DNA from: a virus | Reading direction: 5' to 3' (one strand) | DNA length: 52,933 nucleotides | IMG/VR virus record: IMGVR_UViG_3300012920_000054 | Location: 1 to 52,933 of that record | In this document: positions 34,001 to 46,000 of the stretch, piece after piece | How the letters are laid out: every line of letters begins with the position of its first letter | How positions within the stretch are numbered: position 1 is the stretch's first letter | Notes under the pieces: model-generated | Databases searched by the model: none | Told to the model about the DNA's origin: nothing | What the model saw: the letters and a program-made list of their open reading frames with translations, nothing else | Position numbers and translations under genes: made by a program

Positions 34001-37000
34001 GCTGAACTTTCAGGAGGAGCACTAGATGGTAGTAGACAAATGGTTTACGCCACAGCCGATGAAAAAATAATTGATAGAGAATTTAACAAAGGCACAGACA
34101 ACAGAGGACCAGTATATGGACTAACATATACAGACGAAGCAACAAATATATATTATGTTTGGGACGCCATGCGTTCTAAGTATATGGCTTACGATAAGTT
34201 ATATGGTGGATTAACACCAGAAAGAAATTCAGATAGTAAACCATTACCTCAAAATCATGTGAAGAAAGCACTACCTCCGTTTGCATTATGGAAAGCATCG
34301 GAAGGATATACTGTAAGTGCAAATCCTCTAGACAATAGAGCCTACGTTGCAGGAGATATAGTAAGATACAACGGTAAAGTTTACAAAGCCACAGCAGACA
34401 TCAACATGGCAGATAATGAAGTGTTTGAAGTTGCAAGATGGACAGAGGTAGTAGGCAATCCTGCAAGTGGTGATATAGAATCATTATTTGGTACTGAGAA
34501 CGAACAGTTTACAGATAATTTAATACCTAAGACAATTCCAGGTAATGGGCAAATTACAACTTATAGACCAGGTAATTCTCAGTCTTCCTATGATATGGAG
34601 GCAACAAAAACATTTACATTATTTGATTCTAGTACTATAACAATACCTACGTTTAGATTGAAGTCAAGTGAAGAAAATATATTTGAGATATTCCAAGCAG
34701 TACAAAACGATGGTTCAGGCGGAGTAAATGGACAAGTATATTACATACTGCTTGACTTAGTAAACCCAGAAAGATGCGGAGCAGAAATAGACTTTAATGA
34801 AACTGTAAACGCATATAATTCATTTGGAAACTACAAAAAGACAGGTTATTATTATGTTAACCAAATAACTCCTACAATCGACGGTTCAAATAGAATTACA
34901 GATGCTAAAGATCCAATAAGAATAGAAGCAACAGTAGGTGTAATAACAGTTCCACCAGTTGAGCCTGCAGTAAGTTTAGGACTACAATATATTGAAGAGC
35001 CTTATGCTGTAAGCGGAGGCAACAATACTGATGCTGTCGCAAACTTACAAAGTTTACCTCTAGTAACTGTTGAAGGCAACAGAGTAAAATTAGATGTAGC
35101 AGGTATGGATGAATACTATATCTGGACACCAGGCTTAACACCAAATGAATGGAATCCTACAGCAGATGGGCCAGGTTACTTACCAGGTGTAAATGGTAAT
35201 GACACAAACTTTGGTTACGGTAGAGGTTACTATGCAGAGAATGATAATCACTTACCAGATGATTATCCAGACATTGCAAGTTTCTACACAGACGGAAAAA
35301 CAGGCTACAATAGTGTTATGCCAAGATTTATGTATAACAAGAAGTTTACTGTTGATCCACCTGCTGTCAACATGGCAAGAATCAGATACTACGATGCGGA
35401 TGGCAACGAAATATCAGAAAGCGAAGCAAACATACTAGGTGTTGATGGTGTAACTACACAACCAACTTATGCAGATCCTACAAATGAGGACACAGGCGTT
35501 ACATTACTTCGACCAGAAGAAGTATTTGTTGCTTGTTTCTGGACAGAAGCATTCACATATAGAAATCAATTAGTAGGATTAGATTATAGCACACTTAATG
35601 GTGCAGGTCAACCTACACCTATACTTGATGATTATGAAGGTACAGTAGTAAGAGTAAAATATATTAGACTTACAGAATTACCGTCCAATGCATTTACTCA
35701 AAGAATTATTCCAGATACAGGTTGGGCAGGCAGAGGCTGGAGAAACAGATTATCAGATAGCCTACCTGAATTACCTAACGAAGATAATATATTTGATTTG
35801 TTTAATCCAGTTGCAACAGTAGGCGGTGGAACAGACAGCGAAACTGATACTGATGTTATACTTTCTATAGGCACAGATCAAGATGCTGATGGAGTTGTAG
35901 GTGTAACCACTGAAGGACAACTAGCACCAGGATTGAGCAACGACGAAACAATACCAGTTACAGAAAAAGGACCAATTTTAGGTGGCGACTTCTTAAACAA
36001 CTTGCCAGGACCATGTGCAACATTACCACAACTCACACCACCTGATGAAGATTCTAGAGCCTGTGATAGTGTAGACAATCAAGAAGAATTTTTATACATC
36101 GATAACAAGTCCGCACAAATGAGAGGTGAGGATATTGTCATTGATCAAGACACAGCAGATGCTAACGGTATTAACCCAGGCACATACAAAGATGATTTCC
36201 CGTTTGATCATTCAAGAGGAGATACTGCCGCCGGTGTTGGTAATTATGCTGATACATATGATAAGTCAAACTGGTCTTTTGTAAATTTAAAAATTGCAGG
36301 AAGTAGCCCATTAAGAGTTTTCTTTGATTTCTTAGAACATGAAAATCAAAGCACTTCATCCATGAATTATGGAAGTGTAGTTATAGTACAAAACGAAGAG
36401 CCTTACTTTAGTGAACTAGAAGGAGATGTTGGACTCATAGGCACATGGGTCAAAAATGGTGTTAATCCATTCTCAGTAGGCGAGATAGGACCTAGGAAAG
36501 AAAGAGAATGGTGGTCTAAAGCAACTATAGTAGATTCAACTATTGTTTCAGGTTCTGTTACAGGTACTAAAGGTGATCAGGTAGCAAGATACGGCGAAGC
36601 AGTTATTGGAAACACTAATTTAACCAGAGACACTATTGTCGATGATCAGATGATATCACGTGCTGATAACGAAAAACTAGCCTCGTCAGATACAACCTGG
36701 ATTGCAAGTCAAAATATTCCAAGTTCAGTAGATAATCAGAGAGTAAGTGGAAGCCACATACATGCCACAACTGGTCCTTTTTCAAACATTGCAGACGAGA
36801 ATCCAAGTATTAAATCAGATGCTGGTGCAAATGCTGATCGTTGGTTAGTTAATGACATAGGGGTCAGTGGAATAGGATTCATAGCAAGTACAGTAAATTG
36901 TACTAGAGGTGAATACATCACTGTATTCTTTAGACCTAGTAAAGAAGTTTCAAGACAAACAGTTAAAGATGATGTACTGTGGCAGTCAGTTATACAATTC

Positions 37001-40000
37001 AGAGGAGCAGTAGTAGACCCAGGCCTACTTGGAACTCCAGAAGAAGAATGTTTAGAAGGACATAGTACTCCATACGCATCTGGCGGTGTTAAAAGACAAT
37101 GGCAAGGCAGAAACAGTTGGGGATATTTTGGTCAACACAGATCCAGCAGAGAAAGATTTACTCCTGGACAAACCAGTCAGAGAAAAACTCACCTTGATAA
37201 TATTTACTTCCCTTATCAGTTGTTACCTAATCCATATAATTCAAATGACTATGATAATATGCCAGACGCAACATGGGGTAGTTGGGCACATTGTCACAAC
37301 GATCACAAATATGCAGGCTGGAGAGAAAACGTTGAATTAGCAAAGAGAACAATATCTAGCATTTCAAGAACAACAATACCAAAATACAATACAATAGAAA
37401 TTAAGGGATATTTTAGAGCACCATACACAGGTCGTTACTTAGTAGAAGGTTACTGTGATGATGGTATATGGGTTTGGATATCAAGTGAGGCTACTCAAAC
37501 AACAGGAAGAGGTGGCAGACCTGTTAGAAGAGGTATCGATGACTTGGCAGGCTTTGACGGCGATACTAGACACGAATATTTCAAAGACGATGGCTTCCAA
37601 AAGAGCAACATATATAACTATCACAGAGATAATCACCTACTCAGAATTGGGTGGTTAACAACCGATGATAATATTAAACACAACAAGCCTGGTGAAAGAT
37701 ATGTAGACTTAGAAGGTGGCAAGTACTATTTCATAAGAACAATATGTGGTAATAACAAAGGACCAGGATATTTTGATTTATCTTGGGTATGTACACCTGC
37801 TAACTCATTAACCAACTTTACTTTAACATCAGATCCTGATGATACTTATGCGTCTGGAACAATTAAAAGAGGTAAATTTACACTATCAGGTAGAGATTGC
37901 TCTGTTGAACTTCCAAATGATTCTTCCGATAGCAGTGGCAACGGCAATGACGGCGGCGGCGGAGGCGGCGGCGGTGGCGGTGGCAACAACGGCAACCCAG
38001 GAGCGGCAAGAAAACGTGAAGGTAACAGTGAAGGTTCTTACGAACAAGCAAGTCACAACGGCACCGCTCATAATGGTTACGGTAAAGGATGGTATAATAG
38101 ATATGCTAAATTTGCCAGTGATGCACAGGCTAGAGCATATGAAGTAAGAGCAACAAATGCCGGAGTTTATGATGGCAGATCATCAAACTTTAGTGGTGTT
38201 CAAATTGCCATTTGGAATGAAGTCGGAATAGCATGTCCTCCTGGATCACCTGCAAATTGTTCAACCAGTGTAGTAAGTCAAGATACTCCTATGGTTAAGC
38301 CAGGATTTGCAAGTCATGGCGATGCAGATCATACTAAATTACAAAGAGTAGTATTACCAAGCGGTGAAGTTATTTACGTTCCAAATGTTGATATCTATGA
38401 AGGCATCACAGTACATGGAATAGGTAATAGTACAACACCTGGGCAACGACATCTTTCAGGATATAATTTTATGCCTCACAGCATGAAACTTCCTAAGAAG
38501 AAACCATTAGTTGACGTAAATGATTATTCGTTTGTTGAAGGCACGTTAGATGAAGGCACAGCAGTCAGTGGACAAGCACAAAGAATTAGTGGTGGACTAT
38601 TATTACCTTTTGCTAAAAAACTTAAAACAGTTTCTAAGACTCCTTATATTTTAAAATCAGAAGAAGTCAATGAAGAACCGTGGGCAAAGAATTTAGAAAA
38701 CGGTGGAGACATTAATAAAACTACAAAGTATGTTCAGTATAATCCTAAAAAGATAGGTTCTACTGCAACAATTGGTGGTAAGACAATTAAGAACATTTCA
38801 AACTCTTCAGTTGGTAATCAATGGCAAAATAGTAACAACGGCGAAACAACAACCTACACAGGACCTGCATACGAGGAGCCTGGAGTAAACACTTCTACTG
38901 ACAGCGGAGAAGAAGTACAAACAGTAATGTCAAATACTGCTGATAATACATTAGTACCTGAATACTATGACGTAGCAGAAGCAGATTTCAACAATATTAT
39001 CTATAACCAAATGCCAGTAATACAAATTACACCAAGAGCAATAGATAACAACGGAAACTTTTATAATGCTGGTCCTACAGCCGCAACATATATTAGGAAG
39101 CCTACACCAGAGGTTGATATTGATCTAACTGATCTTATTGGCATCGACGAAGGTACAGAACTACTAATTAATGGTAGAAGAATTGTTAAAAGAGGAAACA
39201 GCGGCACAGATATCAAGACACAAATTAATTGTGCTAACATGGGTGTAAGTGCCGAAATAGACGAAGAGACAAACACATTGTCTATCATTAGTTGTAATAA
39301 CTTACCATTTAAGATCGGCGACGGCTGTGGAGGCGGAACATTCAAACAAGTTGGTGACTTCCACATTAACAGAGGATTCGATCAAGGTATCACAACCAGT
39401 GAAACTTTTGTAGCACCATTTATAGCACCTGTAGGAAAAACAACAAAAACAGGTTCAGGCAATGCCACAGTAGCAATTGGTGGTGGCGGTGGAGGTATGA
39501 TTCCAGGCTCAGAAGTAATAAACGACTATAGAAGATTGCCAGATGGTAATACAGAAAAGTTCTTCTATAGACCAGATGGTGAGCCTGATATATATGATAC
39601 ACCAGCAAGAATACCTTTGGTTACTTCAAATAAGAGTACAGGCGGTAGTGGTTATAGAGTAGGTGATAGATTAAGACTTATTGGTGGTACACCAGAAACA
39701 AATACACTTGGTCCATTGAATGCAAACGTTTGTATAGAATTTGCAGGTGCTGGTTATACTAACCCTGCTAACTTATCAATTGTGTTTAATGAAACAGTAT
39801 CAACTCCAGGAGTTGGTGGTGCCGCAACAGTAACAGAACTAGATGAAAATGGTGGTATTGCAAAAGTTGTTATGGTTAACCAGGGTGCGGCATATGATCC
39901 AGAAAATCCTCCAACACTTACAGTAAGAGATTCAAGTCCTACACCTACTATTATTCAAGTAGATGCTAGTTGGACTTCAAATGTTACATTACAAGCAGGA

Positions 40001-43000
40001 CAAATTGCACAGATTAACAAGAGAGTAAACATTAGTGGACTAGACGATCAAAACTCAGGTATTGAAACTGTCATTGAGCCAAGATTTGTTAGAGCAGTTG
40101 GTACCTATGCAATGGGAGCCAAAGAAGAATATACAGTAGGAAGTTCAGATGTTTCTATTAACACCAGTTTCCCTAACACAGTTAGAATTGCATTTGTTAG
40201 AGGTGGTGAAGCAATTAGACCAGAAAGTTATGTTAAGATAAAACATTTCCCAGGAACAAGTTTAAATGATTATTACATTACAGTAAATGGTGCAACAAGT
40301 GTCTCCTCTACACTTGTAGTTGACTCTGTAAATGATGTTAATGGGCAACAATATATTAAGCCAGGCATGGTTATGTCCAAAATGGTAAGCAGTACATTAA
40401 CAGTTATAGGAAATGTTACAAACGTAGATGTGAATACAAAAACAATCACACTTGATGTATTAACAAGTGTTGCAGATGGAGAAACAGTTTACTTTGTTGC
40501 TCCGCAAGAGAAAATGTTCTGGATACCTAAAAACTTAGATGAACATACACCAAGTGTAACAGAAACTTCGTTCCACATACAAGATCCTGCATTTAAAACA
40601 AATGCTGTGGTCACAAATATGTTTGGTGCGGGTGCAGATATTTCAATAACAGGTAGAAAGCCATGGTACGATGATTACACATCAGGAAACCTAGTTGATA
40701 CAATAGATCCTAGAACACCTAAGCAACAAGCAAAACTATCTGTAACTGTAGGCGATCCAAAAGAAAGAATGAACGGTGGAGCATTGAGAGTTGCTAAATT
40801 TATTGTAACTGATGTAGATGATAGAGGTGCTATTACTGGTATAAAAATTATTGACAGAGGACTTTACAAAGAGTTCCCAACTGATCTTACAATGGGTATT
40901 CCTTTGGAGTATGACTATGCATTAGAAGGTGCTGTAAGAATAAACACATCTCTAACTCCAGATGAGCAACAAGTACAAGTCGAAGAAGACATGAAGCGAA
41001 CACTTGGCTATGGTGACCCAGTAGATAAAAATAATTCTATGTATGGTGGTAACCACCCAGAGTATCAGTACACTCCATTCAGAGGTGCAGACGAACTGTT
41101 ACTGAGAAACAGAGGAAATCTTAGCGAAGAAGATGGTGATAAACTAGACGCACTTCTTTCAAAAGTAAATGCTGGCAATCAATTAAATGCAACAGAACAA
41201 GACGAATACGATGTACTGTTAAACAAACTAATTAGAATGCAAGGGTATGAAGCACCTAATAAGCATCCAGATTTTGAAGACTATCCAGAATTCTTCTGGG
41301 ACGGAACATCATTCCAGCAGTACTTTGGAACACCGGGTGCATACGACCCAACAACATTTATTGTTGTAGATTTAAGGTCTGCATCGCTTGAAGAATATAA
41401 TGCAAACCCAAGCGAATGGGCAAGGAAACAATTTAATTTAGGTAACCTAATCAGAAAGACAAAGGTTATAGAAACAAATCCACAAAAATACAATTTTGGA
41501 AGATATAATCCACAGGAAGTTGCAGGTGGTACAGGTGCTAGAGTATTCTTAACAGCACAAGAAATACCTAACTGTTCTGAAAAAGGAACTGCCAAATCAC
41601 AACTAGGATTACCAGATGAAGTATCTAATGTAAATGCACCTAAGTCTATTGCAAGACAATTGAATAATGCATTGAGAGGTGCAGGCTATCAGCCAGATGA
41701 AGCATACGCAGAATTCACTCCAATAGGAGAAGTAGGAGAAGTGAGAATTGTTACTCCAGGATATGATGGATTAAAAATTGATTCTCCTAATCCGGGCACC
41801 TTGGAGCCACTAGGATTACCTATCGGAGATTACAATAATGGAATGCTTTGTATTACTGCTATACTTGAAAAACAAGACGGTACACAGTATACAGATGAAG
41901 AAGCACTTGCTGACATACAAGCATTGTACGATACCAATGATGAATTAGGACTGCTTACTGGTGACGAACTCAAAGAAAGATATGGCACAGATCAAACAAG
42001 AACAGAAGTTGAATATGATGGTATAGATTCTATAATGACTTTAATTTGTGCCGAAGTAATTCAACCTAGCCCAAGAAGTGCGTATGACGATTACGGTAGT
42101 GGCAAGATAAATCCATATGATGTATTGTCACCTATTGGTCCGGGAGCATATGGACTTAACGATAACAACAGTATATTTGGCGACGGCAGACAACTACTTA
42201 CAAGAGAACTGTTCAGTTATGATGTAACAGACTTGTTTGGTGCAAATGTTAAATTAACAGGCTCAGGCAAACAGAACTCGCCTGTGAACTATTTTGCAAG
42301 TAAACGTTTCAATGATCAAAATGTAATTGACCCACTTGAAACTATAGTTACAAATACTTCTGCTGTAAATGAATTAGCATTAGAAAGCAATGCTTGGATA
42401 GACAGTTATTCAAATACTAATCAAACAATTATTGATAATGCGGCTGGGGTGAGCGATAATACAAACACAGTCTACACCATGGACAACTTTGTTGAAGGTG
42501 GTTGGGCATATTTAGAAAATGGTGTGCCTAAGAGATGGCAAACTCCATTAGTTGATGTAAACTTTATTACAAATGCAATAGTATACGATCCTGAAACAGG
42601 AAACAAAGTTAATAACTTAGACTTCTGGGATCCATTTAAAGGCATATTACCAGGATTTATACAAAACGAAATCTCATTTATATCTGAGGAAGATCCTGTA
42701 AGTTATAATAATGCTAGAACTAACTTTGGTAAGAACAATGTTGGTAAAGTATGGTGGGATACCAGTACAATAGCATACAATTGGTATGAGCAAGGACCTG
42801 ATGCTGAAAGAAATAGCAAGTGGGGTAGTGCTTTCCCAGGTAGCCAAGTAACAATTTGTGAATGGGTAGAAAGTAAATCTAAACCACAAAATTGGGCAGG
42901 CAACGGAACACCAAGATGGAGTGATAGATTTGTAACTGAAAGAAGACCTGATCCAAAGACTGGTGACTATGTAATGTTCTATTACTATTGGGTAATGAAT

Positions 43001-46000
43001 AGAACAGTACTTGATAATAAAGTAAAACGTTCACAAGGTAGAAAACTAGATACTAGAACTATTGCTAGATATGTTGCTGATCCTGTAGGCTATGGCATAA
43101 ACATGATTAGTTTTGCAAGTGAAAAGAGCATACTGGTACATAATATATCTGACATCAGAGAAGAAGAGTCACACTTACAAATTAATCTAAGTAGAAACTT
43201 AAATCCAGAAGGTATATCTCATACTGCTTGGAAATTAATGAGAGAAGGTGACAGTAATAGTACAGTACCAGATCATTTAAGTGACAAACTTATTGATAGT
43301 TTATGTGGTGAGAATGCAGAAGCATCGCCAGTACCAGATCCAAAACTTAGCGAAGTAGAAAAGTATGGTATAAGTTTTAGACCGAGACAGACTATGTTTA
43401 AAGACATCAAGTCTGCAAGACGTGTTATGGTTAGTGTACTTAATAGAATTTTAGAAAACACTAGAGTCAACTCTGAATATGCTGGTTGGGATAATTCATT
43501 GCCTACAGCAAGAGCATACTTAGATACAGTAAACTGGTATGCAGTTGATAGAACAGATCCTGTAACAAATGAGTCAATAAGATATAACGATTCATTAAAA
43601 CCAATATTTAATGTAACAAGTGTATCTGAACTTAATGGTTTAAGTAATGTGTCTGACGGTACAATAGTACAAGTTAAGAGTAATCAAAATGATACTGAAC
43701 AACTTTGGAGATATAATGCTCCATCTAGATCATTTGTATTAGTAAGTGTACTGAATGATACAGTTAAATTACCAAATACAATTTATACAGATACAACAAA
43801 TCCAACACTTAGCAGTGAACTAAGACTTATACTAGTTGCACTCAGAGATAATGTGTTTGCAAATACATCACATTGGAACGAACTGTTCTTTGAGATGATG
43901 AAACATGCATACATGGAACAGAAGCAACTAAGTTGGGCATTCAAAACTTCATACTTGTATATTGAAAAAGAAGAAAATGATTTAACAACTATAAATGGAT
44001 TTAAAGCAGATAACTTCCAGAGAGTATTAGATTACATGAATGAAGTTAAACCATTTAGTGCAAAAGTTAGAGAATACAAAGACGGTAAGAAGGCTCCAAA
44101 CGATTTAATTGGACAAAATAATATTAGTGACTACGATAAGCCACCTTATGTTGATTTAGTAACAGGTACTGTTAGAGTGCTTGATGAAAACTTAGTACAA
44201 GATACAGACATAATGGCAAATTCTAAAACTTATGTTGATTACTGGACAGCATGGAGAGATGGCTTACAACCTACTGATCCTATTAGAAGAGCAAACACAA
44301 CTATTACGTTTGACAGAACAAATTATATATTAACAGAAAGTAACTGGGACGTTGCAAATGTTTCACTAGAAACAAGCATAGGTTACAACATTGCAAATCT
44401 AGTTGTACAAACAAAAGAAGAAGTATCTGCTAACGCAAGTGTTAGAGCCGCAGATAAATTATTTAAGTTTGATGAGGCTGTACAAGCACAATTTATTGCA
44501 GAAGTTAATACATACTACAACGATGTAACAGCGGCAAGAAACAATGATATAGTTGGTAACGGAACTGTTATGGCAGGCCTAGTTGCAAGTGGACAACTTA
44601 AAAATACACTAGCACTTATCAAAGACAAAGTAGGTGGTAACTTCAGAGGTGAAACATTAGACGCAAGTAAGTTCTCAAGCATAATTGATCAAGCAGATTA
44701 CATGAGTGCTATACAAACAGACTTTGGATTTGATTCAGACTTGTTTGATGAAAATACTGATCATGATGATACAGTATTCACAGATAATAGAGATTTAACA
44801 AACTATGGACCTGTAACAACTTATGGTATTGGTGATACTAAGTGGGATAACTCAAAACAAATAGTTAGTTACGAAGGAGTATTTGATGCAATCGCTAATC
44901 CTGTAACACTAAGAAGAAGCGGTGATTCATATGATGGATTCGATGGTGTAACATTCCAGAGAGTAGCATACGGTGAAGAAAGACCAGAAGAACTAGCATT
45001 GCTAGATCCGTTAGAGAGTGTGATATTTACTGTTACAACCTCAGACTTCTCAAGAGGTGCCGCAGGTAATGTAAGTGTATATGATGATTTAGATACTGCT
45101 AATGCAACATTATTCCACCCAACAACATCATTGCGTGAAGACAGTTCAAATGTTGTTGTAACTAATGGTGGTATAGGTTATGTGAATCCTACTGTAACAA
45201 TTACAGATGCATACGGAAACAATCCTACAACTACAGCAGTTGCAACAGCAACAGTAAATGCCGCAGGTACTGTACAATCAATTACAGTGAGCAACGGTGG
45301 TGCTGGTTACACAGAAATTAACTTAGCACTAACAGAAACACTAACAGAAGTAACAAGTGCTGGTGCATTTGTGAATCAAAATGTTTTACCATTAGTAGGT
45401 ACTTCTAATGTTAAAGTAGGACAGATTGTTACAGTTAATAGTGTTGACATAGGTGAGGTTGCAAGTATAAATGGAAACAACGTACAATTAAACGCAGTAC
45501 TCAACGGTGATGTATCAAGTGGACAAACTGTACACTTTAGAGGACAAAACTTCTCTTACTCATTGAGTAACTTAGTTATAACAGCATCAGCAGGAGTTGA
45601 CCCAGATGATGCAGACAACTTCTTTGCAGTAGATAGTGTGGATGGATGGGACTCTGCAACTTCACTTGGAGCCGCAGGTTCATATGATACTGCATTAACA
45701 GTTGTACAAGAAAGAGTTACAACAAAAGTGGCGCCTAATGCCAAAGAAGTAACATATAGAATGCACCACAGTTTATTTGGTGACGTAGATTACTTGCGTA
45801 TCAGTTCAGCGGCAACTACAAAACTTGCTAAGAAGATGACATTATCATCAACTACAATTACAGTTGACGATGCAAGTTTCTTACCAAATCCAACTTCAAT
45901 TGTACCTGGTAGTATTTGGGTTGGCGATGAAAGAATACAGTATGGTAGAAGAAGTGGCAAAGTATTAAGTGCATTAACAAGAGGTGCCTTTGGAACAACA

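Noticed and set aside
37950-38000. Foreign DNA inferred from the local G+C jump
   Set aside because: The jump is entirely due to the GGN glycine run and does not extend into flanking codons.
23989-45320. CRISPR or transposon repeats suggested by recurring motifs
   Set aside because: Repeats are degenerate protein-level beta units in frame within genes, with no spacers, terminal inverted repeats or transposase.
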